Program-made: the position numbers and the translations under genes | In this document: piece by piece, positions 23,879-34,290 of the stretch | Layout of the letters: each line of letters opens with the position of its first letter | Numbering within the stretch: the first letter of the stretch is position 1 | Source: Candolleomyces eurysporus | Lineage: Eukaryota; Basidiomycota; Agaricomycetes; Agaricales; Psathyrellaceae | NCBI GenBank assembly: GCA_027579435.1 | Contig: JANBPK010000860.1 | Location: 1-64,000 of the forward strand | Direction: 5' to 3' | DNA: 64,000 nucleotides | The notes under the pieces: model-generated | Told to the model about the DNA's origin: nothing | The model's database searches: none | The model's input: the letters and a program-made list of their open reading frames with translations, nothing else

Positions 23879-24784
23879 TCAACATTCGTCATGCGACTTG
23901 ACCTCGAGTAATTCATCTTTGAAAAAGGCAAAGACCTTTTCGCCAATGGCTTCGTCAAGATCCAAATTCAAATTGAGGTCGACTTCGCTGCGATTATCGC
24001 AGCAAATGGTGCAATAGAATGGCCGTGCACTATATTTCGCATTCCAAGTGCTGATAGACGCACTGTTACACTCTTGGCAGGAAAGGTCCCCAGAGGTAAT
24101 GGGGATGCTTAACTTCTTGACGGCAAGAGGAACCCCTTGTGTGCTGGGCTCACCAGCTACCCATAGGATCTTAGCGAGGGTTTCCCAGCCCAGCGCCGCC
24201 AATTGATCCAGAGGATATTGGTGAGGGTTCCCCACAAGTTTCGTGTAACCTTCTTTCAGCCATTTGTAGATGTGACATTGTTTACCGATATTAATCTTTT
24301 CGATAAGCGTCAAGTTAAGACTTTCAAGCCTGGAGATTGCCATCGCTCGGATCTTTTGTACGTATGCTCCTTTTCAATTATCACCAAGTTGAGAGACAGC
24401 TCTGCCACACACCTTTGGCATATCCCAGCAAGTCGTGAGCTTTAAAGTCGCAATCCACTGCTCTTTGGAGAGAGAGAATTGGCCGGGATCTCTGGACGTT
24501 AAGATGAATAATTTGGCAAGCCAAAATGAGGAACGAACTGACGATGGATACATGACCTCCAGCAAGCTCTCGAACTCGAACGTTGAGCAAGGCAAATGAA
24601 TAGGGTTTTCGTCACTGCATCCTTCGCTTTGCTCTCCTTGTGGAAGATCGAACATATCAGGAAACAGGGAGTTGGACCATTTCTCGAAGCCATAAGAGGG
24701 AACGCGATGCAGAGTGTTTTCAGTGCGGAAGATGACGATGTTGTAGTAGAATCTGCCACGCTCAGCTGTAATTTCGGGCGACAT
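23879..24784 (-). CDS. BTB/POZ domain protein
   Basis: Exon 1 24,413-24,784, intron 24,353-24,412 (GTGTGT...AAAAG), exon 2 23,879-24,352; about 281 residues. The ATG at 24784 opens MSPEITAERGRFYYNIVIF. The N-terminal half is a BTB fold of the agaricomycete type: TENTLHRVPSYGFEKWS, FPDMFDLP, then PIHLPCSTFEFESLLEVMYP. The second half is helical with GYTKLVGNP and a Cys-containing C2-C2-like section (LSCQECN; YCTICC) that may bind zinc. Such proteins form large expanded families and typically act as dimerisation modules or adaptors for Cullin-3 ligases. The gene is intact. The upstream ATG at 24864 is in a different frame and is rejected. Confidence 0.75.
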
Positions 24785-24879
24785 CCTACAAGAAGGTCGA
24801 TGCCGATGGGCAGATAGTAGTGGTTGCTGTTCAAGAGGCCTGATGTCGACGTCGAATGCCTCATGGCTTGACACGTGCC

Positions 24880-25480
24880 ATGCTTACACTTGGTTGCCGA
24901 TTTATTAGAAGCCCAGCCTAGGCTTCAATTCTCCGGGTCATCTGCGGGCTGCGCAATTGCGAGTAGAATTCAAAGGGAGCCTAACTTGAAGCCGGTAAAG
25001 GTCGAACACGGTCATTCTCGGGATGGTAAAGTGCCATTGCATCTCGTACGATCAGATGCTAGAGCACCACGATCCCGCCCCAATTGGAGTCGCTCTTCCG
25101 ACTTTTGAACTTGAGAATCATCTGACAAAAAGGCAAGCCAGTGAGGATAAAACAATCCAGATGCCAAACCGGAACCAACTAACCATTCATAATTTGAAAC
25201 TGGGGTGAATCGGCTCGACGGTGGCAAAGCAACTCCCTAGCCTGAGACCATTCGGCTCTTACTCCTGCTATTTGTGTTAACGGCCTTGCCTAGTGCATTT
25301 TCGCTCCCTCCTGACTCGTCCACTCTGTTAATAGTCTCCAGTCANTTTTTTTATGTTCAACTTATGCTCACTACCTTACCACCCTCGAGATGGGGAATTA
25401 CCTGGATGACGCCGCCAAGTCTAGTAGAGACGACAAGCATAAAGAGGCTTAATGCTTAGAGTACTTTTGATTTATCACTA
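24880..25480. other. No supported gene
   Basis: Short frames only. 25,265-25,470 contains words reminiscent of peptide exons (for example a ccttgcctagtgcattttcgctccct run), possibly another eroded peptide copy, but no structure can be defended. N at 25,345 precedes a T run. Confidence 0.3.
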
Positions 25481-25482
25481 CA

Positions 25483-25496
25483 TAGGTCTGTTAGTC
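25483..25496 (+). promoter_or_regulatory. Shared GGTCTGT element of peptide gene B
   Basis: TAGGTCTGTTAGTC, about 40 bp after CATAAAG (25,439) and 48 bp before the ATG. Confidence 0.5.
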
Positions 25497-25543
25497 GTTG
25501 CAAGAGCCCATCCAGACGCCCATCCTAGCCATTCATCCAGGAA

Positions 25544-25893
25544 ATGTTGGGCTCAGGACGACATCCACAGCAATTCGCTCCCTTGAGCCTTTTGTTTGCG
25601 ATTACCTTACCCTTCTCACCGATGGTGTTGACCATGTTCTCAGCTTCACTCCCACTTCCTCAACTAGTACCGCTACCTCAGCCTGATTGGTCCACTCCTG
25701 TAAGACATATTAAACTCCTTTGAATCAGCTTTTAGTCCTGCAGCTAACTCCCTTTTACTCTCACTAACAACCTTACTTACTGACTCAACCTTGGCTTGAC
25801 CCTGATCTTGATATGATGTAGGAACGGGCGGTTAGCTTCAGAATACCGAGCCTCAAAGCCCTGTGTCGTGGCCCAAACGCTAGAGCAAAATAG
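25544..25893 (+). CDS. Small secreted peptide B (two exons, 75 aa)
   Basis: Exon 1 25,544-25,699 (52 codons), intron 25,700-25,821 (GTAAGA...GATGTAG), exon 2 25,822-25,893. The N-terminus is longer than in A, with hydrophobic core LLFAITLPFSPMVLTMF, then SLPLPQ...PLPQPDWSTP before the splice. Exon 2 reads ERAVSFRIPSLKAL and ends NARAK. The conserved tryptophan of exon 2 is arginine here. Very similar at DNA level to peptide D and relic C, so all three come from recent local duplication. Signal peptide quality is weaker than in D, so this copy may be drifting toward loss. Confidence 0.55.
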
Positions 25894-25943
25894 ACCTAAA
25901 TAGATGGATATGCAGGCCGGCTTTGATTTGAAGGAAGGTTTGA

Positions 25944-26307
25944 TTGGACTGTGGTGTGAGCCTTTTGTTCACGATATCTTTACTCTTCTCATTGATGGTG
26001 TTGCCTGCATTCTCAGACTGTTCAAAACCACTTCTTCAAGCGCTACCTCAGCCTGAGTCCTTGTTTGGGACAGCCAGCGGGCCTGCTCCCGGTAATACAG
26101 AATCGACTCTTTTAGATCGGCTTTTTGTCCCGTACTCCCTTCGATTCTCTACCTGTATTTGTTTCCGCTTGCTTACACCAACGACCTTGCTAACTAACTC
26201 AACCTTGGCTTGATCTTGACATCAATGCGATGTAGGAATGGGCAGTTACCTTCAGAATGCCAAGCTTCAAAGCCCGAGTTTGTCGTCAAAACCCTAGAGC
26301 AAAGTAG
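25944..26307 (+). pseudogene. Relic C of the small secreted peptide family (start codon lost)
   Basis: Exon 1-like sequence (LLFTISLLFSLMVLPAFS) aligns with peptides B and D, but the ATG position reads AGG/TTG and the nearest upstream ATGs (25,904 and 25,910) are out of frame. Exon 2 at 26,236-26,307 is intact: EWAVTFRMPSFKAR then a stop after NPRAK. The shared upstream element is missing too. It is probably not expressed as a secreted peptide. Confidence 0.55.
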
Positions 26308-26309
26308 AC

Positions 26310-26930
26310 TCATAAATGAATGGACACATGGGGTGATTTATTACTTTCATTCGTCGTAGCAGAGCGTGGATGTGTACTACGCACCTAGACTCAGACAGGG
26401 GGCAGCCAGATAGACTTTATGCGGCCATCAAACAAGATGTTTGCACAGGGGAGGTACACACTGGAGTCTAAGTTGATGTCTGTTCCCAACGGGCACTGTA
26501 GACCTCAACTGTACATGGTTTGTGACCCGCTCGCTTTGCACCCACCAAAGTGACCCGGCATGACGCTGTCGACGACTACGCACAAGTGTTTGAGAAGGAG
26601 TATGATTAACCTTCCTTCTATCGAATGCGTTTGTTGGTTCCATCCGCCTCTTTCATGTCAGGCATGAGTTAGACGGTCTTCAGTGGCCTGCCAGCTCCTC
26701 CGAGCTGCTGCTTCAGAGCTTGTTCTTCTCTTTGATCTCCACAGCCACAAGAGCCCTTTCCTTTGCATCTAGCCTTCTTTCTACTGGCCATGAATTCCAG
26801 CAGTCATCCATACGTAAGTTATTCCAGATTTCTTACCCTTTATGATGTCTGTTGAAATCGCTCGTCGTCCCGAGCACTTGTATAGCATTTGGTGACAATT
26901 AGTCCTCCCGCCGACATCAACGACAAGCCA
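26310..26930. other. No supported gene
   Basis: No frame with a credible start, intron structure or motif. Confidence 0.3.
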
Positions 26931-26934
26931 GGAA

Positions 26935-27430
26935 GGATGTGCTAACTGACATTCCTGGGAGTCTGAGATTTGGGAAGGACGATACTGATCAGGTATGCAC
27001 TCGTTCGGACATCGCGCTTGAACTCTATCATCCTGCTGGTGATGACACCGTACCATTCTCTTCAGTGATTGCACTGCTGAAGGATGGAACGTATTTGCAG
27101 AAGCTGCAGTTCGAAGATGCGGACATGGTAGAAGGATTACATCTGAAAAATGGTCGCTCAAGATCACACGGTATGTAACATGTAACACATAGAAGTCTTG
27201 CTCACCCCCTGGCCTTACTATGATATATGGTACCGCCCGTTGATCGGAGAATGCAACGGGTCTTAACTCTTCCTGCCTGGAATTCGAAAGATCTCCTCAG
27301 CGTTAGTCTACCTTGTGTTTCTAGCAATACGCATGTCCAAGACTGATTCGAGCACAAACAAATCCAAATTATCGTAACGGTTCGGGCCAGAGTACGAGTA
27401 CTAGCGTGAGCCAAATACACTTAGCGCGTC
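26935..27430 (+). pseudogene. 5' fragment of a GH28 gene, decayed
   Basis: Read rightwards it matches the first exons of the GH28 gene at 53.9-56.1 kb: FGKDDTDQ with the same donor gtatgcact, then EAAVRRCGHG (the real gene has EAAVQRCGHGG), then a gatcggagaatgcaacggg segment corresponding to the KMQWDLRSS exon and its following intron. It lacks the start, is broken by stops and ends before any catalytic part. Confidence 0.65.
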
Positions 27431-27636
27431 GGCTTAGCACTGCGGCATATTTTCACGTTTGGGAAGGGAAAAGTTGATGATCACTCTAACTTACCTGACA
27501 ATCAGCGGTCGGATTTTGAGCTACAAGTTCAAAGTTGACAAGTTAGGGTCACGTATTGAGACATCTTGCGGCGAGCTGGATTGATTGATGCAGCCATCAT
27601 TCAATCATTGGCATAGCCAGGGATACCCAAGTCGAG

Positions 27637-27643
27637 TATAAAG
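27637..27643 (+). promoter_or_regulatory. TATA box of peptide gene D
   Basis: TATAAAG 99 bp before the ATG and about 40 bp before the shared element. This spacing places the element at or just after the transcription start. Confidence 0.5.
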
Positions 27644-27676
27644 AGCGAAGGTTTCAGTGTTTTGAGTTCTTCACTG

Positions 27677-27693
27677 CAGCAGGTCTGTCAGTC
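27677..27693 (+). promoter_or_regulatory. Shared CAGCWGGTCTGT element of peptide gene D
   Basis: CAGCAGGTCTGTCAGTC, 43 bp before the ATG at 27,736. Confidence 0.6.
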
Positions 27694-27735
27694 GTTGCGA
27701 GAGCCCAGCCAGACATCCCACCGTCCATCCAACAG

Positions 27736-28108
27736 ATGTTGAATTCAGGACGACACCCACGACCGCGATTCGCCTCCTTGAGCTGTTTGTTCGCAATTCT
27801 TTCACTCTTCTCCCTAACGGTGTCGCCCGCACTCTCAGCTCCACTCCCACTTCCTCAGCCACTACCGCTACCGGCGCCTCTACCTCAGCCTAATTGGCCC
27901 ACTCCGGTAAGACATATCGAATTCCTTCAAGTCATCTTTTCATCCTGTAGCTCACTCCCTTCGGATCTCTGCTTGTATTTTGCTTCCACTTACTGACTCA
28001 ACCTTGGCCTTAACCTCGATCTTGACATCAATGTAGGAATGGGCAACTTCCTATAGCATACCAGACTTCAAAGCCCGACCTCGCCCCCGAAAGATTAGAG
28101 TAAAGTAG
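27736..28108 (+). CDS. Small secreted peptide D (two exons, 80 aa)
   Basis: Exon 1 27,736-27,906 (57 codons), intron 27,907-28,036 (GTAAGA...ATGTAG), exon 2 28,037-28,108 (23 residues). A hydrophobic core LFAILSLFSLTVSPALSA is followed by a Leu-Pro repeat (APLPLPQPLPLP) and WPTP before the splice. Exon 2 is EWATSYSIPDF then KARPRPRKIRVK. The first 13 residues before the core are polar and basic, as in peptide B. All elements of the family are present and no defect is visible. The basic C-terminus resembles that of peptide A. Function unknown. Confidence 0.68.
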
Positions 28109-28109
28109 A

Positions 28110-29620
28110 TTCATAAACGGATGGATGACCAAGGCGATGGGTCTTCAAGTCAAAAATAAACACAAATATTCACTTGGTACAAATAGATCACGAGAGCATA
28201 CACAGTATGGTGAACTTGTAGCAGCGGGCGTTACTCAATGTCGTGAGCGGTATTCGTGAGTCAACGCATTGGTCCAGCATTCAGTGGGCTGAAGAGCTGC
28301 AGGAGTATCTTAGCAGTAGCCTCGTTGCAAGGCTCCAGAGGCAGAAAAATAGCACACGGATATCGCACGGCGACTCTACTTGCTACATGAACGTTTGGAA
28401 CCTAATGAGGCGGGGGACGAGTGGCTCTCCATGCTGTGTCAATTCCGGCACTATCTGCGAGTCGGGAGCCCGGGACATGGAAGGGCATTGAAAACGTCAC
28501 TGGTGGCAGATTTGGCGATGAGGTACTTTGCAAACCACCACCACCTAGACCTGCCGCAGAGCGGTGGTGCTGCCTTGGAAAGGGTTGATCGGGCAGCCGA
28601 TTAGGTGTATATGCCCAGGGAAACACCGGAGCCGTCGGGGCTGAACAACGACGTGCAGAGTCAGCTAGTGTATTTTCTCAGGAGCAATTGAGTAGTCGGT
28701 ATCTGTAATATATAGTAATTAATCTGAAAATGCCTGCGAGCGAACGTGCAAAATTATGAACTTTGGAATGAGTTATCTCAGCGTCAGGTATTGATTGGGA
28801 CAGTCGCTGTTGGCCCTTCGCAGCTACCAAGGCGGCGCACGATGAATTTTCTTACAGGGGTTTTCCTATCTAGGAGGTTTGAGAATCGCTGTCAATTATG
28901 ACCCATCGACCTTGGAAACTTGCATACGTATATGCCATGGAACGTTCACAGAACTTCGCGTACGCAAAGCAAAATTATGAGGAAGTGGAAGAATTCAATT
29001 CAGAACCTGGAAAGAACGGGCAAGTCGGGACCTTTCGGCAGGAGCCTATAAGCGAAGAAATTGTGAAGTGACTTCTTGGCCCGAGCTTCGGTACTAGCGA
29101 CGATTTGCTGGCGTATTCTGTCATTGTATCAATGATGCTACTTTGGACAACAAGAAATTGCGAATTGACGAGCGCCACAAGCTGACTGACCAGTAAACAT
29201 GCATATGACAGACCATATCCTTCAAACGATGGAAAGTCAAATTTCACGCGCTAATAGGCAACAGGTGTCGGAACAGATTTAGAGGAACACTTGCATAGAC
29301 GCTGTACTTGTCCTCCAGTCCGATGTAACGCCGCAAGTCACCTAATCGTGTCGAAGTTCTAAAGTTGGCAATGTATTGAGCTTCTAAAGCCTATGCAACA
29401 CCTTCTTTAATTCACTGCCCAAAGCTATTCACTCATCTGAACCCTCAAAATACGCTATTTGCCACAGTGCAATGGCAGACCTGGTCAGGCGAGACATGAC
29501 CACAGATTCTGTGCAAATGACGAACTTTGGCGTACGGGGCAACAAAAAGGGGTAAGAGTGAAGTGACCCCCGATTCATAATATTCGATCCACTGGGAGTC
29601 GTCGTCTAGATCTGGAACAT
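28110..29620. other. No supported gene
   Basis: Several frames of 70-90 codons on both strands, none with an intron pattern or recognisable family. One on the plus strand near 28,243-28,600 could be an eroded exon. Nothing firm. Confidence 0.3.
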
Positions 29621-29628
29621 GGCAAGAG

Positions 29629-29635
29629 TATTTAA
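29629..29635 (+). promoter_or_regulatory. TATA-like box of the I66-type inhibitor gene
   Basis: TATTTAAG about 69 bp before the ATG at 29,698, followed by a C-run with an N at 29,649 and a CT-rich leader. Confidence 0.4.
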
Positions 29636-29697
29636 GTCGGAACGCTATNCCCCCCCCAATAGCCCCAGCAGCTTCTCTCTGCGTTCACTAAGCAACA

Positions 29698-30290
29698 ATG
29701 TCTCTCCCAGAAGGTCTCTACATCATCGAGAGCAAGGAGAACGGTGCTACCATTGGCCGCAATCCTAGGGAGGACCTCTCCCTCTTGCCAAAGCCGGTCG
29801 TTATCCACCCTGTCGGCGAAGGCCTTCTCCCTCAGGCTAGTGTACGTCTCCACTCCGCCGACGTATTCTATCGATCAAGCCTAACGTTTTAATACCTCTC
29901 TGGTCTATCAGTGGATCATTAAGCCTGAGGGCGAGGGAACGTATCTGCTCGAAAATCTCGGGGGCTTCGCAATCAAGCAGGACAAGGCCCTGTACGCGGA
30001 CATACAGCAGCCTCCGACTCTTACCAAGTGGAAGCTCGAGCATCAGCCCCAACATGGGGAATCCGTGTATACGTGAGTCGGCTAGTACGGTATGCTTTGA
30101 CTAGACTTGCGTGTGCTGATCTCCTGAATGTCACAGGATAACTCTCCCTGAAAGCGGTGATGGGTGGACCGTCGAAGATACCGAGGCGTGGTCGCAAATT
30201 GCAGTTTTACCGCTTGCTGCTACGTTTAGCCTTCCGCCTCAGTACTTCCCTCGTGGCATTTTCTCGATCACTCCTCTTCCACGTGAGTAG
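29698..30290 (+). CDS. I66 (cospin)-type serine protease inhibitor, beta-trefoil
   Basis: Exon 1 29,698-29,841 (48 codons), exon 2 29,912-30,072, exon 3 30,137-30,290; about 152 residues, the usual size for the family. The N-terminus MSLPEGLYII followed by TIGRNPREDLSLLPKPVV has the shape of mushroom I66 inhibitors (an IGR...EDRSLLPK block). WIIKPEGEGTYLLEN, WKLEHQPQHGESVYTI and QIAVLPL with a PPQYFP end follow the known beta-trefoil repeats. No signal peptide, as in described cospins, which are cytosolic and act against trypsin-like proteases of fungivores. The P1 residue in the reactive loop cannot be assigned with certainty. The splice sites (GTACGT, GTGAGT) are canonical and keep the frame. 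Confidence 0.72.
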
Positions 30291-31040
30291 ACCTGACGAG
30301 TAGCATATGAAGGTGAAACTGCGAGAATTGGCGTAATACTAGTAGCGACTGTGAACAACGTTCAGGGAGCTCATATAGCCAGATACATTGTGTACGGAGT
30401 TCCCAAACCTGTAATTGTATATGAATTTGTGCCGTTGAGCGCTCCTAGTAAGTGAGATGGAACTGGCTGAGTCTATCTGGAGGAGTACTGGAGAGCCTGC
30501 TGGATCCGTCGATTTCCTAGGTCCTAAGTTACCTTTCAGAACTTGGCTTCGGTCGGTTATGATTTGGTGTGTCGTTCCTAGACAAATAGATATTCATAAG
30601 GCGCTTAGATACCGGTCGTCCTTATCTGTCTGATCGCCGCCGAGGTCTTCGGTCTGTCTGAATCACATCGACAAAGTTATGATTCGAGGGCTTCACGGTA
30701 CTTGAGTAATTTAAAACAGCCCGATTTCGTCTCCTACTTAACTCCGACTTTGTCAGATCTCTTCTTTGGGATTCGGTTTCCCATGTTTCTCTCATCTCCA
30801 GCCGTTCTCCTCTCTTGTAGGTAAAATCAGCTATCTAAGTGGACAAGTATTCATTCTATCCACCCGAATATTTTAATGACTTTAAATGGAGCGCCGTCTA
30901 AACGTGAGGTGCAACTAAGCTGCGTATGAATCTCCGATCCCACCTGTGTCCGACTTCGATTCCGAAATCAGATGGTAGTAAATAGGACTCAAAACGGGGC
31001 TCTAATTTGCCCTCCCGTGAAACCCTCTATGCGATAGCAT
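30291..31040. other. No supported gene
   Basis: 3' flank of the inhibitor and 5' flank of peptide E; AT-rich in places, no coding signature. Confidence 0.35.
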
Positions 31041-31044
31041 CCAA

Positions 31045-31051
31045 TATAAAA
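31045..31051 (+). promoter_or_regulatory. TATA box of peptide gene E
   Basis: TATAAAA 45 bp before the shared element. Confidence 0.5.
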
Positions 31052-31089
31052 GCATGAAGGATCGAGTGTATTGGCTTGGTTACTTGCTG

Positions 31090-31106
31090 CAGCAGGCCTG
31101 TCAGTC
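31090..31106 (+). promoter_or_regulatory. Shared CAGCWGGTCTGT element of peptide gene E
   Basis: CAGCAGGCCTGTCAGTC with one base changed (GGCCTGT), 122 bp before the ATG. Confidence 0.55.
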
Positions 31107-31227
31107 AGTCACTCAGATCTCTCCTCACCCGTCTCTACTCGCAGGCTAGAATACTATCCGGGTTAAAATCGGGCTTCACACGAACTTGTAACCTTGAAAC
31201 AAACACTATCCATCGAGGAGAATACAG

Positions 31228-31605
31228 ATGAAGAAGTTGGACTTGGGCCTCTTCCTAGCGGTTATTTTACTAGGGCTCCTTTCATGGGCGTCACCCGCAT
31301 TCTCCGCCCCATTACCTCGAAAGTCACCTCAATCTCGGTCTGCCACGAATATGCCGGTGAGACACAAACCTACTCCCTTCTCTTCATCTTCTCGCCTGCA
31401 TGTATCAGGTTACTCACTCGCTCGCTCATTCATTCATTCATTACTATTTCCTTAATTTGTATTTTTGATCACGCCTCATTATTAGGATTGGGCAGTCAGC
31501 TTTCTGACACCAGTTATACATGGCGCACCACCCCCCAAACCCCGTCGCCCGTCACCTCAGAGACAGTCGCCGCCCAAAGCGCAGGGACAGGGCCAGAAAG
31601 GCTGA
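31228..31605 (+). CDS. Small secreted peptide E (two exons, 82 aa)
   Basis: Exon 1 31,228-31,356 (43 codons), intron 31,357-31,485 (GTGAGA...TATTAG), exon 2 31,486-31,605. The signal peptide core LFLAVILLGLLSWASPAFSA is one of the clearest in the family, followed by PLPRKSPQSRSATNMP. Exon 2 starts DWAVSFLTPVIHG and continues into a Pro/Gln/Lys-rich tail (PPPKPRRPSPQRQ, then GQGQKG). Two eroded partial copies of this gene lie at 33.15 and 34.26 kb, showing it was part of a triplicated block. No defect is seen. Confidence 0.7.
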
Positions 31606-32034
31606 TCGTTGGATAGGTAGATATATCGTCTCGGATATATGGTTTATGATAGTTAGGCTGTCGTGTATGTAACTAACATCGGACGAGAGGGCGGGAGTGC
31701 GCACATAAGTAGATCCAGGCGCACTTGATGAAAGTGCGATATATGCTGCTTATAGTCGGTGCTATGTTAGAAACCCTGGTGGTTTTCATTTGGTGTGCGC
31801 GTCTCGACATATATTTGTTAGCTCGATCCTCCATGAATCTATCCGGTAATACCAGACTACTCTTCTCTCCTCCTTCTCCTTCTACCGCTGCTCCTCTGCT
31901 CCTCCTCTTTGAATTCCATTCTGGTGCACTGCGTACTGTGCAGAGGAAAACTTTGTTGTTGTTGGATATCGGACCAACTTATCCAGCTTCAATTCATCTC
32001 ATAGACGACCATCCATCTCCTCGGTGCACCGCCT

Positions 32035-32457
32035 TTAGGTCCTGTTAGGCCTCAGGTTCGCCAAACCCCCTAGAAATGGCCGGGATTGACTCGGACGTGC
32101 GCTCTGGATCTGCGCTTGATTCACAGGATCTCTATCACGACCCTCGGCATAATGCACACCGCCCATATCTGGGCTTAAGGCGCTAATCCAGCGCTGTTGT
32201 ATCGGATCGAATAGTAGGGAATCAGCGTCGGGCTCTGAGTGGGTACGGGCAGAAGATGAGGTTCGAAGAGTAGGCATCATACTACGCACATCAGATCCGA
32301 GCCAGTCGTACGGAGTTGGATTAGGATTTCGTGCTTCGAGGTCGAGGTGGGGTGCGAGTTGGGGTCGAGGGAGGGGTAAACAGTGAACAGTGACTGCTTC
32401 CAGCGAGACTAAGAGGAGGAAGGAAACGACGAATGAAGAAACCATTCGGTGAGCCAT
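32035..32457 (-). CDS. Small secreted peptide F (two exons, 108 aa)
   Basis: Exon 1 32,290-32,457 (56 codons), proposed intron 32,194-32,289 (GTGCGT...CAACAG), exon 2 32,035-32,193. The start at 32,457 gives MAHRMVSSFVVSFLLLVSL, cleavage near VHC, then LPLPRPQLAPHLDLEARNP. Exon 2 opens RWISALSPDMGG and ends in an Arg-rich tail with stop at 32,035. The frame also stays open across the proposed intron, so an unspliced 140-residue form is possible; the splice is preferred because paralogues G and H need it. The shared element is at 32,516-32,533. Confidence 0.62.
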   Translation of the reverse strand: MAHRMVSSFVVSFLLLVSLEAVTVHCLPLPRPQLAPHLDLEARNPNPTPYDWLGSDVRSMMPTLRTSSSARTHSEPDADSLLFDPIQQRWISALSPDMGGVHYAEGRDRDPVNQAQIQSARPSQSRPFLGGLANLRPNRT

Positions 32458-32515
32458 AATGATTGAAGGATGGTGTTCTCTTGGATTCGAGGTTTGCTCC
32501 GAGCTGAGGGTAAGC

Positions 32516-32533
32516 GTCACGACAGACCAGCTG
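32516..32533 (-). promoter_or_regulatory. Shared CAGCWGGTCTGT element of peptide gene F
   Basis: CAGCTGGTCTGTCGTGAC on the minus strand, 59 bp before the ATG, about 60 bp after a TATAAGT box at 32,591-32,597. Confidence 0.6.
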
Positions 32534-32639
32534 TGGTGTGTGCGGATTCCAGATCCAAGGAACAGGCTTCTCAGCGCAACTTCGACTTGTACTTATAGCT
32601 ATCTGAGTCTTCTCTTTCGCCAAGTCGACTTGGGTCATG

Positions 32640-33160
32640 AGCTCCGGATCGGCCTGGACGACTGGCCAAATGTACCGTTTCACAGAGACAGGGGCCGCGG
32701 AGTCGAGTTGACAGGTACACAGAGTGATGGTCATGGACAGATATGATTATCAGACGGAGCGGGCGAGATCAATCTCCGGGTGAGTGAATGGGTATGCGTG
32801 AATAAAGAGGACGGACGGCAGGCTGCCGAGAACAAAGTTGAATAATGTGAAGGGAACCCGAGTAGCCAGTGCTCGAGTGAAATCGAGACCGAGACTTGAC
32901 GGACGGGCAATGAGGCGGGGGTCGAAAGCCGTGCTAGCGTAAAAATAGGGTGCGCAGTACCTGTCAGGAACCACTGGACGACAAGTTCATGCTTGAGAAC
33001 GCATGATTCGCACAGCCCACGACGCTGCGGCCGGGGTCGATGATGATCAGCTAGCTACATTGGACGGGAGCATTTCGAGCACTTCGGAGCAAGTAATGAC
33101 AGAGCTGCACTTCTTTGCGACACTAGTGTGATGATGTGTTGACTGGAGAGTGTCGTGCGT
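32640..33160. repeat. Peptide-cluster repeat block, copy 1
   Basis: About 500 bp repeated at about 33,780-34,290 and 35,490-36,010. Shared words include gggtcatgagctc, gagatcaatctccgggtgagtgaatggg, ggacggcaggctgcc, gttgaataatgtgaag and, at the right end, gacactagt...gtgttgactggagagtgtcgtgcgtg. Confidence 0.75.
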
Positions 33161-33234
33161 GTGTCGGCGTCATCCTTGGCGTCGGCCCACTACCTCGAAA
33201 GTTGGCTCAATCTCGGTCTGCCACGAAAATGGCG
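33150..33234 (+). pseudogene. Relic of peptide E exon 1 (copy 1)
   Basis: GPLPRKLAQSRSATKMA followed by a GTGAGACA donor matches the end of peptide E exon 1. The signal peptide and exon 2 are missing. Exon 2 of peptide G on the other strand begins about 30 bp to the right. Confidence 0.5.
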
Positions 33235-33265
33235 GTGAGACATACGCCTGCATGTATCAAAGTAC

Positions 33266-33601
33266 TTACTCACTCCTTCGTTTACGATCCTTCACGCCTA
33301 ACCCTGGCATTTTGGCGCTAACGTGCCAGCCTCGCTATATCGAATTGAAGAGAGGGTGTCAACATTGGACTCTGAGGTTGTTTCGAAGGGGGATATAAAA
33401 ATCGGAATGAAGGTGAGGTTAACATACCTCGAGTCCAGACCAATCCGAGTCGTCAGGAGTTGGATTTCGTGCTTGGAGGTCGAGGTGGGGTGTCAGTTGG
33501 GGTCGAGGGTGTGGCAGAGAGTGGACAGTGAGCGCTTCCAGCGAGACTAAGAGGAGGAAAGAGACGAGGAGATGGACGAGCGAAGTAACACGTTGAGTCA
33601 T
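33266..33601 (-). CDS. Small secreted peptide G (two exons, 80 aa)
   Basis: Exon 1 33,428-33,601 (58 codons), intron 33,335-33,427 (GTATGT...ATATAG), exon 2 33,266-33,334. MTQRVTSLVHLLVSFLLLVSL is the signal peptide, with expected cleavage near VHS; LPHPRPQLTPHLDLQARNP follows. Exon 2 reads RGWHVSAKMPGLG then a basic KDRKRRSE end. Unspliced, the frame stops two codons after the donor, so the intron is needed. Close paralogue of H (35.3 kb) and more distant from F. Confidence 0.62.
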
Positions 33602-33660
33602 GATGAAAGAAGCTCTTGGATGCGAGTTTTACTCTGAGTCGAGGACGAGGACTAGTGAGC

Positions 33661-33678
33661 GTCGCAACAGACCAGCTG
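33661..33678 (-). promoter_or_regulatory. Shared CAGCWGGTCTGT element of peptide gene G
   Basis: CAGCTGGTCTGTTGCGAC on the minus strand, 60 bp before the ATG, with a TATAAGG box about 60 bp upstream (33,738). Confidence 0.6.
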
Positions 33679-33779
33679 TGGCGTACGTGGATTCCAGATC
33701 CAATGAACGGGTGTCTTGGCGAAACTTCGGCTCGTCCTTATAGCCCTCCGAGACGTCGTTTTCATCAACTCTACTTGGG

Positions 33780-34290
33780 TCATGAGCTCCGGATTGCCCT
33801 GCGAATGACCAAACGCAAGGTTTCAAGGAGACAGAAGGGGGACAACAGTCGAGGTGATATATGGACAGATATGATTGACAGGGCGGCGAGATCAATCTCC
33901 GGGTGAGTGAATGGGTATGAATGAATAGGCCTAGAGGACGGCAGGCTGCCAAGAACAAAGTTGAATAATGTGAAGAGAACCCGAGTGAAATCGAGACCGA
34001 GACTCGACAGACACGCGCCGATTCAGAGGCGGGAGCCGAAAGCCGTGCCAGCCCAAGAATAGGTTGTGCAGCATCTGTAAGGAAGCACTGGACGACGAGG
34101 TCGGTGCTCCAAGGCTCACGGTCGATGACGATCACGCTAGCTGTACGTTGGACGGGAGCATTTTGACCGAACTTGACCCACTTCGGAGCAAGTAATGACA
34201 GAGCTGTACTTCTTTGCGACACTAGTCAGGGCTGATCATAATCAAATCGAGGGTGATGATGTGTTGACTGGAGAGTGTCGTGCGTGTGTC
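33780..34290. repeat. Peptide-cluster repeat block, copy 2
   Basis: Second copy of the 32,640-33,160 block, lying upstream of peptide G as copy 1 lies upstream of F and copy 3 upstream of H. Confidence 0.75.

Noticed and set aside
25944..26307. Peptide C as an intact gene
   Set aside because: The only possible in-frame start is TTG; true ATGs upstream are out of frame and the shared promoter element is missing.
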